Source: Lachnospiraceae bacterium (GTDB taxonomy: Bacteria; Bacillota; Clostridia; Lachnospirales; Lachnospiraceae). From it: a DNA stretch of 64,000 bases. Positions 45,252-54,086 of this stretch are shown here, one piece after another. Location: contig JAFUXA010000011.1 of assembly GCA_017470985.1 (NCBI GenBank), positions 62,001 through 126,000 on the forward strand, read 5' to 3'. The stretch's first letter is position 1; each line of letters begins with the position of its first letter. A program made the position numbers and the translations under genes. Under the pieces are notes generated by a model, which was not told where the DNA came from, searched no databases, and saw only the letters and a program-made list of their open reading frames with translations.

Positions 45252-46379
45252 ATGGCACAGGAAAAAGATACAGGTAAATCTAAATATACAATCGGCGAAT
45301 ATTCTTTTGCATCATTTCATGAATATAGAGATGGTCTTGAGGATGTTCGCAAGATTGAAATTATAAATGAGAAACTAAATATTCAAGATCCAGAGGTGGC
45401 TGTGCGTCTGTATAATGACATACGCGAGGGGCGTATAGCCTTTAAGTCACCTATTGGTGATGAGTTTTATGCTCACCTGGCAGATATAGTTGCGGATAAA
45501 TCCGTGGATTTGCTGGAGGATAAAGCTACAGTAGAAGAGGCAGAGGACAAGATGAAATACCAGAAGTATATAGGTCTGGCATTTATGATCGTGGCAGTTG
45601 TCTCTTTTGCTATTTTTGGAGTTGCTGAGTTGAGAGATATAATAACCACCAGACAGGCTGCCAAGATGGCTGAACAGGTGCAGCAGGAACAGGCTCATAA
45701 GGCTGCGGATGCTGCCAGGGAGAAGGCTGATAAGAACTCAGAAACAAGTGCAAATGGACAGAGCGCTGGGGATAATACTGTTGTAACTTCCATGGAGATA
45801 TTGCCGGAGTATGTGGATTTACATAATCAAAACAGTGATATGGTAGGTTGGCTCAAGATTGAGGGAACCAATATTGATTATGTAGTTGTGCAAAAATCAG
45901 GAGATAATGAATACTATCTGAATCATGCTTTTGATGGAAGCAGTAATTCAAATGGTTCTATTTTCATGGATTACAGAAGCAATATTGTGACACCTACAAC
46001 CAATACTATTATTTATGGTCACAATATGAAGAGTGGTATGATGTTTGGCGGATTGAAAAATTATCTGTCTGATGGATATTTAGATAGCCATAAATATATT
46101 AATTTTAATACATTATATGAGAACAGACAGTATGAAATTGTTGCAGTATGTCTGTCTCAGGTGCAATATCAGGATGACGCTTCTGCATACAGATATTATG
46201 ATTTCATATCAGCAGGAACGGATGAAGAGTTTGAGATGTTTAGGCAAAATGTAGACTCATTGGCAGTGGTAGGCAACGCAGATGGACTGACCAGAGATGA
46301 CAAATTGCTGACTCTGTCTACATGTAATAGTTATACTGAGGATGGAAGACTATTTGTAGTAGCCAAACAAGTGCAATAG
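45252..46379 (+). CDS. Class B-like sortase with long cytoplasmic N-terminal domain
   Basis: 375 aa. Residues 1-105 are cytoplasmic (YTIGEYSFASFHEYRDGLED, then IAFKSPIGDEFYAHLADI), followed by one membrane helix (about 110-130) and a linker. The catalytic domain has GWLKIEGTNIDYVVVQ, YLNHAFDGSSNSNGSIFMD, IYGHNMKSGMMFG and TLSTC: His257, Cys358 and Arg366 form the expected triad, and the N-terminal catalytic signature is that of class B. It lies 14 bases after the giant repeat gene and 47 bases before an LRR protein with a sorting-signal-like tail, its most likely substrate. Confidence 0.9.
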   Translation: MAQEKDTGKSKYTIGEYSFASFHEYRDGLEDVRKIEIINEKLNIQDPEVAVRLYNDIREGRIAFKSPIGDEFYAHLADIVADKSVDLLEDKATVEEAEDKMKYQKYIGLAFMIVAVVSFAIFGVAELRDIITTRQAAKMAEQVQQEQAHKAADAAREKADKNSETSANGQSAGDNTVVTSMEILPEYVDLHNQNSDMVGWLKIEGTNIDYVVVQKSGDNEYYLNHAFDGSSNSNGSIFMDYRSNIVTPTTNTIIYGHNMKSGMMFGGLKNYLSDGYLDSHKYINFNTLYENRQYEIVAVCLSQVQYQDDASAYRYYDFISAGTDEEFEMFRQNVDSLAVVGNADGLTRDDKLLTLSTCNSYTEDGRLFVVAKQVQ

Positions 46380-46426
46380 GTGTATAATGTACTATATATT
46401 GTAGAATTCTATACGGAGATATATCA

Positions 46427-47719
46427 ATGAGAAGAGGAACAAAGATTGGATGGCTTTTAGTTGCCGTGTCATTAATACTATCTGTTTGGGTTATTTCAAG
46501 CCAATCATCAAATGCTACAACACTTGATGGTGGATTTGAAGTAAGTGATGTGGACCCTACAGTATTACAGGGATATTCAGGAGCAGGTGGAGCGATTACA
46601 ATACCTAGCAGTATTACATCTATTAATGCTGCAGTATTTGCTAATAATACTTCTATCACATCTGTTACAATGCCAGATACTGTTACATCTTTAGGTTCTG
46701 GAGTATTTCAGGGATGTTCGAATTTATCCAGCGTGATTTTAAGCAATGGATTGACATCTATTCCTGATAATACCTTCAGAGAGTGTACAAGTCTGTCAAA
46801 TGTATCTGTACCAGGTGGGATTACAGCTATTGGAAGCAAAGCTTTCTATGAGACTCCTATTTCAAGTATTTCAATACCGGCTGCAACTACATCTATTGCA
46901 TCAGATGCATTTCAGCAGGCCAAGAATTTGACATCTATTAATATTGCAGGTGGAAGTTCAGCTTATTCTTCTTCTGATGGTTGTGTATATAATGCATCAG
47001 GTTCCAGACTTTTGATTGTACCAGAGGGTAAGACTGGAGTGACAATATCAGCAGGAACTACAACAATTGGTTCCGGAGCTTTTAGAGATTGCACAAATAT
47101 TGCATCTCTGTCATTACCAAATTCAGTTACAACTATTGAGAGCAATGCTTTCAGCGGTAGTGGTATTGGTACAATTACAATACCTGCAACAACAACATCC
47201 ATTGCTACACAGAGTGGTTGGACACCTTCATCTATATATGGATATGCTAATTCTCAAGCTGAGACATATGCTATGGATAATGGTATTCCATTCTTTGTAA
47301 TTGGTGGCAGCGAAGAAGATGACGATAACGGTAATACCGATAATGGTAATACAGATAATGGTAATACAGACAACGGTAATACTGATAATGGCAATACTGA
47401 TAATGGCAATACTGATAATGGTAATACCAATAATGGTGGCGCTGTAAATCCTGGTGATGGTACAGGAACAGGCGGTACAGCTGTAGATGCTAATGGAAAT
47501 CCAATTCCAGGTGGCAATACAGGAGCTGGTGTTGCAACAGGAACTGCAAATGGTACATCAAATGGAGCTGGCGGCCATACATTGGATAACACACCTTCAA
47601 CAGCTGATGGAATTGATACTAGATATTTCTTGTGTATTGCAATTTTTGCAGGCGGTGTTGGCGTGATTATGTATAGTAGATTTGGCAAGATGAAATATTT
47701 AAGTGAGAAAAAGAAATAA
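46427..47719 (+). CDS. LRR (BspA/LRR_5-type) surface protein with non-canonical sorting signal
   Basis: 430 aa. Signal peptide (GWLLVAVSLILSVWVI), then about eight leucine-rich repeat units of the TpLRR/BspA type (ITSINAAVFANNTSITSVTM and kin) to about residue 290. A spacer of seven NGNTD repeats follows (residues about 301-335), then a Gly/Asn/Thr-rich linker. The tail TPSTADGID (389-397), hydrophobic helix YFLCIAIFAGGVGVIMYS and basic end KMKYLSEKKK have the layout of a sortase signal, with TPSTADG in place of LPxTG. Likely a sortase-anchored surface protein. Ends at a terminator. Confidence 0.86.
   Translation: MRRGTKIGWLLVAVSLILSVWVISSQSSNATTLDGGFEVSDVDPTVLQGYSGAGGAITIPSSITSINAAVFANNTSITSVTMPDTVTSLGSGVFQGCSNLSSVILSNGLTSIPDNTFRECTSLSNVSVPGGITAIGSKAFYETPISSISIPAATTSIASDAFQQAKNLTSINIAGGSSAYSSSDGCVYNASGSRLLIVPEGKTGVTISAGTTTIGSGAFRDCTNIASLSLPNSVTTIESNAFSGSGIGTITIPATTTSIATQSGWTPSSIYGYANSQAETYAMDNGIPFFVIGGSEEDDDNGNTDNGNTDNGNTDNGNTDNGNTDNGNTDNGNTNNGGAVNPGDGTGTGGTAVDANGNPIPGGNTGAGVATGTANGTSNGAGGHTLDNTPSTADGIDTRYFLCIAIFAGGVGVIMYSRFGKMKYLSEKKK
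47327..47431 (+). repeat. 15-bp tandem repeat, seven copies (NGNTD)
   Basis: Copies differ mostly at third codon positions (aacggtaataccgat and variants). It encodes the cell-wall-spanning spacer of the LRR protein. Copy number could vary between strains by slippage, although synonymous differences argue for selection on the protein. Confidence 0.9.
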
Positions 47720-47740
47720 TTTTGCTGGAATATGATTTTA

Positions 47741-47776
47741 CATACCCTTCAGGTGACACAACCTGGAGGGTATTTT
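47741..47776 (+). terminator. Terminator after the LRR gene
   Basis: A 13-bp stem ATACCCTTCAGGT/ACCTGGAGGGTAT (one G-U), 6-base loop, then TTTTAT. Confidence 0.85.
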
Positions 47777-47871
47777 ATATGTGCGCACTGGCTCTGTAGG
47801 AGGGCGTTGCATAGATATATAATATGAAAATGCATTTTATCTAATAACAAATGGAAAGGAAGTAATTATAT

Positions 47872-48489
47872 ATGGAGGAGAAGAGCTTAAGAGAGTTTAC
47901 GGAAATGCTGGCTGCCAAGACATCAGTTCCCGGTGGTGGTGGTGCCTGTGCTGCTGTTGGAGCCATTGCTATTGCGCTGGGAAATATGGTTGGACAATAT
48001 ACTGTTGGCAAGAAGGCTTATGCTGATGTTGAGGAAGATATAATCAAATTGATGGAAAGGGCAGAGGAAACAAGGGTTGAATTGCTAGAATGTATCAATA
48101 AAGATGCTGAAGCCTTTGAACCACTGTCGCAGGCTTACAGTCTTCCCAAAGATGATCCGAATAGAGATGAAATTATGGAGGAATGTCTGCAAAGAGCTGC
48201 GAATGTTCCGGTTAATATAATGCGAATATTGGGTGGAGCTTTAGAAATTTTAGAGGAGCTTGCAGAAAAAGGAAGTAAGATTGTAATCAGTGATGCAGCA
48301 ACAGCAGCGATACTGTGTAAAGCAGCAATGCAGGCGGCTGCTGTAAATGTGAAAGTAAATACCAAATTAATGAAGGATGCAAGAGTGGCTTCGGCCACAA
48401 ATGATGTCATAGAAGGCTGGTTGAATAAATATATACCAATGGCTGATAAGATTTACGAATCAATAATGAGTAGATATGACAGACAGTAA
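47872..48489 (+). CDS. fchA: Methenyltetrahydrofolate cyclohydrolase, FchA-type
   Basis: 205 aa. Matches the formiminotransferase-cyclodeaminase fold: LREFTEMLAAKTSVPGGGG, ACAAVGAIAIALGNMV, DAEAFEPLSQAY, ISDAATAAILCKAAMQAA and the final YIPMAD. In Clostridia the stand-alone protein is the cyclohydrolase that converts 5,10-methenyl-THF to 10-formyl-THF. A ribosome binding site GGAAAGGAAG precedes the ATG. Directly followed by folD (44-base gap). Confidence 0.88.
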   Translation: MEEKSLREFTEMLAAKTSVPGGGGACAAVGAIAIALGNMVGQYTVGKKAYADVEEDIIKLMERAEETRVELLECINKDAEAFEPLSQAYSLPKDDPNRDEIMEECLQRAANVPVNIMRILGGALEILEELAEKGSKIVISDAATAAILCKAAMQAAAVNVKVNTKLMKDARVASATNDVIEGWLNKYIPMADKIYESIMSRYDRQ

Positions 48490-48533
48490 TTGAAAATATT
48501 ATTATGGCAAATGTAAAAAAACAGGAGGATGAA

Positions 48534-49394
48534 ATGGCAGAATTATTAAAGGGTAAACCTGTGGCTGACGCAATAAATATAAGAACCAGAGCTAATGTAG
48601 AGAAATTGATGGGACAGGGAATCACACCGACCTTGGCAATCTTGCGAGTGGGAGAGAGAGCTGATGATCTGTCCTATGAGAGAGGCGCTGTGAAGAGATG
48701 CGAGGCTGTGGGGGTTGCAGTGAAATCAGTGGTGCTTCCAGAGGATATATCAGAGGATGATTTCATGGATGAGCTGAATAAATTGAATGACGATGATTCT
48801 GTTCATGGAATTTTGATGTTTAGACCTCTACCATCACAAATTGATGGGGAGAAAGCCAGATGTGCCATTGATCCCAAGAAAGATGTGGATGGTTGCACAG
48901 ATGGTTCATTGGCGGGAGTGTTCATTGGCAGCGACATTGGTTTTGCGCCTTGTACTGCTCAGGCGGCTATAGAGATTCTGAAATATTATAATGTGGAATT
49001 GAAGGGTAAGAAGGTGGCTGTAATAGGCAGATCTCTCGTGATTGGAAGACCGGTAGCCATGATGCTTATGCATGAGAACGCAACAGTTACTATTTGCCAT
49101 ACAAAAACTAGGGATGTGCCTGGTATTACCAGAGAAGCAGATATTGTTATTGCTGCATCCGGTCAGATGGAAAGTGTAGGCCAGGATTATGTAAGAAATG
49201 ATGAAAGCCAGGTTGTAATTGATGTAGGAATTGGCTGGAATGAGGCCAAAGGTAAACTGTGCGGAGATGTGGATTTTGACCAAGTTGAGTCAGGAGTTAA
49301 AGCTATAACACCGGTTCCAGGAGGAGTTGGATCTGTTACAACATCAATATTGGTGGCTCATGTAGTGGATGCGGCTTTGAGATTATTTGTATAA
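48534..49394 (+). CDS. folD: FolD-family methylenetetrahydrofolate dehydrogenase, probably lacking cyclohydrolase activity
   Basis: 286 aa from the ATG at 48534 (CAGGAGG upstream); an ATG at 48504 is a weaker alternative. The fold is clear: GDNPAS-like motif, KDVDGCTDGS, VAVIGRSLVIGRPVAMML and TPVPGGVGSVTT, the NAD(P)-binding and C-terminal signatures. Against E. coli FolD the catalytic Lys of Y-x-x-x-K is Ala (Tyr48 then RG, Ala52), and the Gln of VQLPLP is Phe96 in LMFRPLP. Both are required for cyclohydrolase activity in studied enzymes. Asp119 is kept. With FchA upstream, a dehydrogenase-only role is likely. Confidence 0.88.
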   Translation: MAELLKGKPVADAINIRTRANVEKLMGQGITPTLAILRVGERADDLSYERGAVKRCEAVGVAVKSVVLPEDISEDDFMDELNKLNDDDSVHGILMFRPLPSQIDGEKARCAIDPKKDVDGCTDGSLAGVFIGSDIGFAPCTAQAAIEILKYYNVELKGKKVAVIGRSLVIGRPVAMMLMHENATVTICHTKTRDVPGITREADIVIAASGQMESVGQDYVRNDESQVVIDVGIGWNEAKGKLCGDVDFDQVESGVKAITPVPGGVGSVTTSILVAHVVDAALRLFV

Positions 49395-49418
49395 AATGTC
49401 AAGAATCCGTAATGAAAT

Positions 49419-49447
49419 TTGTCATAAATAAGATATACCCATTATAG
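49419..49447 (+). promoter_or_regulatory. Possible galM promoter
   Basis: TTGTCA (49419-49424), 17-base spacer, TTATAG (49442-49447), in the 100-base gap after folD. Confidence 0.4.
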
Positions 49448-49494
49448 GCGGGAGATTATAATAATTATTAAGAACATATAGTAGGAGGATTGTT

Positions 49495-50541
49495 ATGAAC
49501 AAGACACTTTGGGGTACAGACAAGTTTGGCAATGATATAAGTACATACGAAATCTCAGGCAAGGGTGGCATGAAGGTTAAACTTATGGATTTTGGTGCTA
49601 CAGTTTTAGAGATTCATGTGCCTGATAAGAATGGAAACGACGTGGATGTGACATTGGGTTATGAGAAGCTGGAGGATTATTTTACAAATGATCCATACTT
49701 TGGATGCTGTGTAGTTCCTTCGGCAAATAGAATTGGTGGGGCTAAATTTACATTGAACGGGAAAGAGTACTCTCTTGATGTAAATGACGGAGAGAATAAT
49801 CTTCACAGTGGCTTTGATTCCATCTGCCATAAAATGTGGAAGGTGACAGAGGAGCAGGATAATACAATTACATTTTCTTATAATAAGAAGGATATGGAGT
49901 TGAAGTTTCCGGGAAATGTGAGTATTTTAGTTACTTATACAGTTACAGATGACAATGAGTTGAGAATAGATTATGTGGCAAATAGTGATGAGGATACAAT
50001 CTTCAATCCTACAAATCATAGCTATTTCAATTTGGGTGGACATGACAGTGGAGATGCAATGAATCAGCTTGTATGGATTAATTCCAAGAAATTTACTGAG
50101 ACAGATTCTCATTCTATTCCAAATGGCAAATTGGTAGATGTGGCTGGCACACCAATGGATTTCACTGAGGAGAAGCCATTGGCAGATGAGATAGATTCTG
50201 ATTATGACCAGTTGAAGTGGGCTGGTGGCTATGATCATAATTTCGCATTGGATATTGTAGAAGGTGAATTGAGCCTGGCTGCATCAATGCGAGATGTGAA
50301 TACAGGAATCAAGATGGAAGTGTTGACAGATTTGCCGGGAATGCAATTATATGCTGGAAATTATATCCCGGATAAAGAGTTAATAGGTAAATCGGGAAAA
50401 CCATATGTGCGAAGAGGTGGTGTTGCTTTTGAAAGCCAGTACTTCCCAAATGCTATTAATATTCCAGAATTCTCACAGCCGGTTCTTAAGGCTGGTATAG
50501 AGAAGAAGACTACAACTATCTATAGATTTAGTGCTAACTAA
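49495..50541 (+). CDS. galM: Aldose 1-epimerase (mutarotase)
   Basis: 348 aa. Contains GATVLEIHVPDKNG, NRIGGAKFTLNGKEY, NPTNHSYFNLGGH (a catalytic His region) and PGMQLYAGNYI, all typical of GalM. Interconverts alpha and beta anomers of hexoses. AGGAGG precedes the ATG. No other galactose gene is beside it; the downstream GH43 gene has its own promoter. Confidence 0.92.
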   Translation: MNKTLWGTDKFGNDISTYEISGKGGMKVKLMDFGATVLEIHVPDKNGNDVDVTLGYEKLEDYFTNDPYFGCCVVPSANRIGGAKFTLNGKEYSLDVNDGENNLHSGFDSICHKMWKVTEEQDNTITFSYNKKDMELKFPGNVSILVTYTVTDDNELRIDYVANSDEDTIFNPTNHSYFNLGGHDSGDAMNQLVWINSKKFTETDSHSIPNGKLVDVAGTPMDFTEEKPLADEIDSDYDQLKWAGGYDHNFALDIVEGELSLAASMRDVNTGIKMEVLTDLPGMQLYAGNYIPDKELIGKSGKPYVRRGGVAFESQYFPNAINIPEFSQPVLKAGIEKKTTTIYRFSAN

Positions 50542-50582
50542 TGTTGTTTTTTTGCTTTATAAGTAGGCTTTTTATGACTAAA

Positions 50583-50611
50583 TTGAACGGCAAAACGAAT
50601 AATTATAAAAT
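50583..50611 (+). promoter_or_regulatory. Promoter of the GH43 gene
   Basis: TTGAAC (50583-50588), 17-base spacer, TAAAAT (50606-50611). The predicted leader is about 110 bases and contains the attenuator-like element. Confidence 0.6.
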
Positions 50612-50647
50612 AAAGCGAATTTTTTATAAGATGATTTCGTGAGTATA

Positions 50648-50715
50648 AAGTAATATATGGTCAAGATATTACTTGGAAGCGCCGTCAGAGTAATATTCTG
50701 ACGGTGCTATTTTTA
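50648..50715 (+). promoter_or_regulatory. Attenuator-like leader element with mutually exclusive hairpins
   Basis: Hairpin 1: AAGTAATAT (50648-50656) with ATATTACTT (50666-50674). Terminator hairpin: AGCGCCGTCAGA (50678-50689) with TCTGACGGTGCT (50697-50708), then ATTTTT. The terminator loop carries AGTAATAT (50689-50696), a copy of the 5' arm of hairpin 1, so ATATTACT could pair with either copy. The terminator ends about 10 bases before the GH43 ribosome binding site (GGGAGG). It may simply be a terminator of galM, but its place in the leader suggests control of GH43. Confidence 0.55.
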
Positions 50716-50730
50716 TAGGGAGGTAGTGAC

Positions 50731-52542
50731 ATGAACTATGTATGTAATCCGTTAAATATTGATTATAGGTATCAATTTAATGTGGATCAAAGAAACGGTG
50801 GGATATTACAGATTTGCAGAGAAGCTGCTGATCCGTCAATGATAATGTTCAAGGGTAAATATTATATATTTGCATCTATGAATCTCAAGGTGTGGGTATC
50901 AGAGGATATGGTTAAATGGGATAGTTATTTCCTCCCTGATAATTTGCCTCTGTATGATTATGCTCCGGATGTTCGAGTAATTGGAGATTATGTATATTTC
51001 TCAGCTTCCAAAAAGGGTGAGATATGCGATTTTTATAGAACCAAGGATGTGATAAATGGACCTTATGAGAAAATTCCGGGAACATTTGAATTCTGGGATC
51101 CTAATATTTTCGCAGACGATGATGGCAGAATATATTTCTATTGGGGATGCGACAGCATGAAGCCAATTTATGGAGTGGAGCTTGATCCGGAGACACTTCA
51201 TCAGATTGGTGAGCCAAAGGAATTGATTTTTGGAGATCCTCATAAGAAAGGGTTTGAGAGAGTGGGAGAGAATAATTCTACACTTCCTGCCAGTGATGAG
51301 GAAGTGGAGGCAGCTTTCAGACATTTCTTATTTTCTCAGGGGGCGGACCCGGAGAATCCACCGGCCCAGCTAAAGGCTTATGAAAGTGCCATCAAGGGAA
51401 TGTTTGCCAACAGACCATTTATTGAAGGCGCATGGATGACAAAACATAATGGTAAATATTATTTGCAATATGCATGTCCTGGAACTCAGTATAATACATA
51501 TGCAGATGGATATTATGAATCTGATTCACCTTTAGGACCATTTACCCTTGGTGCCAATGCTCCTTATTCATTTAGTCCGGGAGGATATATGCCTGGAGCA
51601 GGTCACGGTTCTACAATGGAGGATAAACACGGTAATCTGTGGCACACAGCTACAATGCGAATAAGCAAGAATCATGATTTTGAGAGACGTGTGGGTATAT
51701 GGCCTGCAGGTTTTGATGCTGATGGAGAGCTGGTATGTAATCAGCGATATGCCACATGGCCAATGGAAGTGACTGGGGATAAGCAGGACATCTGGGCAAA
51801 TCCTAAGTGGTATCTCTTGAACTATGGCAAGAAAGCTACAGCTTCCACAGAGGCTGGAGAAAATATTGCGGCAAATGTGTGCGATGAGAATTGCCAGACA
51901 TGGTGGAAGGCCGATACCAAAGAAGCTGGTCAGTGGGTTATGGTTGATTTAGGCGAATCCATGGATGTAAGAGCAATTCAGGTTGACTTTGGTGATGACA
52001 AGATTGATTTGACTGAGGCACCGGGAGAAATAAGACCTGGAACACAGGCCAGATTCATTGATGATACTGTATACAAGACCAGATGGATTCTGGAAGCTTC
52101 AATAGACGGAGAGAACTTCACAGTGGTTGAGGATAAGTCTCAGGCAGATACAGATTTGCCACATGATTTTGTAGTGAGAGAAGATGGAATCTCTGCCAGA
52201 TATATCAGGTTGACAGTTCTTGAAGTGCCATATAATCAGCCTGCTACAGTATCAGGTTTTCGAATCTTTGGAAAAGGAAATGGAGAGGCTCCAAAGGCTG
52301 TGAAGTTCAGCGCTGTAAGGCAGGATAACAAGATTGATATGGAAGTGAAAATGGAAGGCGAGGGCGCAACCGGATATAATATTTTATGGGGTGAATCGCC
52401 GGAGAAGTTATACCATAGCTGGATGACATATGATAACAATCAGAGGGTATCAGCTCTGGTAGCGGACAGAGAATACTTTGTTAGAGTTGATTCTTTTAAT
52501 GAAAATGGAATTACTGAGGGTGAGGTAATTAAACTTCAGTAA
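50731..52542 (+). CDS. GH43-like glycoside hydrolase with F5/8-type and FN3-like C-terminal domains
   Basis: 603 aa. The five-bladed propeller domain (about 1-345) shows the GH43 acid triad: Asp34 in EAADPSM, Asp123 in FWDPNIF and Glu232 in FIEGAWM, plus GHGSTMEDKHG. A discoidin (F5/8 type C, CBM32-like) domain follows (about 365-515, WWKADTKEAGQWVMVDLGE, ARYIRLTV, SGFRIFG), then an FN3-like tail. GH43 members act mainly on arabinose- or xylose-containing glycans. There is no signal peptide, so it should act on imported oligosaccharides in the cytoplasm. GGGAGG precedes the ATG. Confidence 0.88.
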   Translation: MNYVCNPLNIDYRYQFNVDQRNGGILQICREAADPSMIMFKGKYYIFASMNLKVWVSEDMVKWDSYFLPDNLPLYDYAPDVRVIGDYVYFSASKKGEICDFYRTKDVINGPYEKIPGTFEFWDPNIFADDDGRIYFYWGCDSMKPIYGVELDPETLHQIGEPKELIFGDPHKKGFERVGENNSTLPASDEEVEAAFRHFLFSQGADPENPPAQLKAYESAIKGMFANRPFIEGAWMTKHNGKYYLQYACPGTQYNTYADGYYESDSPLGPFTLGANAPYSFSPGGYMPGAGHGSTMEDKHGNLWHTATMRISKNHDFERRVGIWPAGFDADGELVCNQRYATWPMEVTGDKQDIWANPKWYLLNYGKKATASTEAGENIAANVCDENCQTWWKADTKEAGQWVMVDLGESMDVRAIQVDFGDDKIDLTEAPGEIRPGTQARFIDDTVYKTRWILEASIDGENFTVVEDKSQADTDLPHDFVVREDGISARYIRLTVLEVPYNQPATVSGFRIFGKGNGEAPKAVKFSAVRQDNKIDMEVKMEGEGATGYNILWGESPEKLYHSWMTYDNNQRVSALVADREYFVRVDSFNENGITEGEVIKLQ

Positions 52543-52683
52543 AAATATAAGTGGAATATTTTATGCAAAAGGTGTATTATGACAATGCTTGTCAAATAGC
52601 AAGTCATCAATGCATCTTTTGTTATGATGTAAAATAATAATGTGAAAACCATATATAATTGTGGGAATTCAGGAGGAAGAACA

Positions 52684-54042
52684 ATGAAAATAATTATAGC
52701 GGGAGCTGGTAAGGTTGGTTCCATGCTAACTCGTTGGCTGGTTTCTGAGGGTCATGAGATTATTCTTGTTGATAGACGAAAGGAAATATTGGAGAATTGT
52801 TCAGAAGAATTTGATATTTTGGCTGTACAGGGTAACTGTGCCGCAGTGAACACTTTGAAACAAACAGGTGTGGAGGATGCGGATGTAATTATTGCTGTAA
52901 CAGGTGGCGATGAATACAATTTGTTGTGCTGTCTGACTGCGCATACTTTGAATCCGGATATTCATACAATTGCCAGAATCAGAAATCCTGAGTATGCAGA
53001 TCAAATTTATAATATGCAGGAGACATTTGCCTCATCATTGGCAGTCAATCCTGAAAAGGATGCAGCCCGTGAGATCGATAAGCTTCTGAAATATCCTGGA
53101 TTCCTTAGAAGAGATACATTTGCTAAGGGCAGAGCGGAAATTGTGGAGCTAAAGGTTAAGCCTGGTAGCCCTATGGAAAATATTTCTCTTATGGATTTGA
53201 ATAATATATTGAAGAGTAAGGTGCTTGTATGTGCCATTAACAGAGGCGGGGTGGTATTTGCTCCATCCGGAGATTTTGTATTACAGACAGATGATCACCT
53301 CTTTGTTACAGGCTCCCGTGATGAGCTTACCAAGATGCTCAAGAGTATTGGAATTATTACTCGCAAGGTGAAGAGTGTTATGCTCTGCGGAGGTGGTAAG
53401 GTAAGTTATTATCTTGCGAAGCTTCTGTCCGAGTCCGGCGTGCAGGTGGAACTTATAGAGAAAGACTATGACAGATGCGTGCATTTGGCAGAGGTTCTTC
53501 CAGATGTATCTGTGGTAAATGGTGATGCAAGCAATCAGAAGTTTTTGGAGTCAGAAGGTATTCAAAACTGTGATGCAGTAGTAGCTCTTACAAGCTTTGA
53601 TGAGATGAATATGATTATCTCCTTGTATGCCAAGAATTATGGTGTTGAGCAGGTTGTCACCAAGGTTGACCATGTGGAAAACCAGATTATCAAGGATGCA
53701 GTAGGTTTGGAGAGTGTGGTTTGTCCAAAGGATCTGTGCTGTAATCATATTGTGAGATATGTCAGAGCTATGGAGAATAAGAGCGGGGCGGCTCTCTCTG
53801 TTCATACATTTGCAGACGGTCAGATGGAAGCTTTGGAGTTCAAAGTGGACAGTGATACTAGAAATATAGATGTGCCTCTCAAGGATATGAATCTCAAGAA
53901 GGGCGTGCTGGTGGCATGTATCACCAGAGGTGGTAATCTGATTATTCCTGACGGATCATCTTCTTACAGAGTTAATGACGGTGTTGTTATTGTAAAGAGT
54001 GGAGATGTAAATATAGGCAAGATAAATGATATCTTTGCATAA
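52684..54042 (+). CDS. trkA: Trk potassium uptake regulatory protein TrkA
   Basis: 452 aa from the ATG at 52684, which has CAGGAGG upstream. Two tandem RCK units: each has a Rossmann N-terminal part (MKIIIAGAGKVGSML, then VMLCGGGKVSYYL) and a TrkA_C part (MENISLMDLN, IDVPLKDMNL). Binds NAD(H)/ATP and gates the TrkH channel encoded 44 bases downstream. Confidence 0.94.
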   Translation: MKIIIAGAGKVGSMLTRWLVSEGHEIILVDRRKEILENCSEEFDILAVQGNCAAVNTLKQTGVEDADVIIAVTGGDEYNLLCCLTAHTLNPDIHTIARIRNPEYADQIYNMQETFASSLAVNPEKDAAREIDKLLKYPGFLRRDTFAKGRAEIVELKVKPGSPMENISLMDLNNILKSKVLVCAINRGGVVFAPSGDFVLQTDDHLFVTGSRDELTKMLKSIGIITRKVKSVMLCGGGKVSYYLAKLLSESGVQVELIEKDYDRCVHLAEVLPDVSVVNGDASNQKFLESEGIQNCDAVVALTSFDEMNMIISLYAKNYGVEQVVTKVDHVENQIIKDAVGLESVVCPKDLCCNHIVRYVRAMENKSGAALSVHTFADGQMEALEFKVDSDTRNIDVPLKDMNLKKGVLVACITRGGNLIIPDGSSSYRVNDGVVIVKSGDVNIGKINDIFA

Positions 54043-54086
54043 TATAATCATATGTTTATTCATGGAAATGGAGTAATGAATTAATT

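Noticed and set aside
47327..47431. Repeat array as CRISPR
   Set aside because: Repeats are contiguous 15-mers in frame with a coding sequence, without spacers.
47254..47688. Long antisense open frame rich in Val, Leu and Pro repeats
   Set aside because: It is the reverse reading of the NGNTD repeat and Gly/Asn linker of the LRR gene; the regular codon pattern produces an open frame on the other strand.
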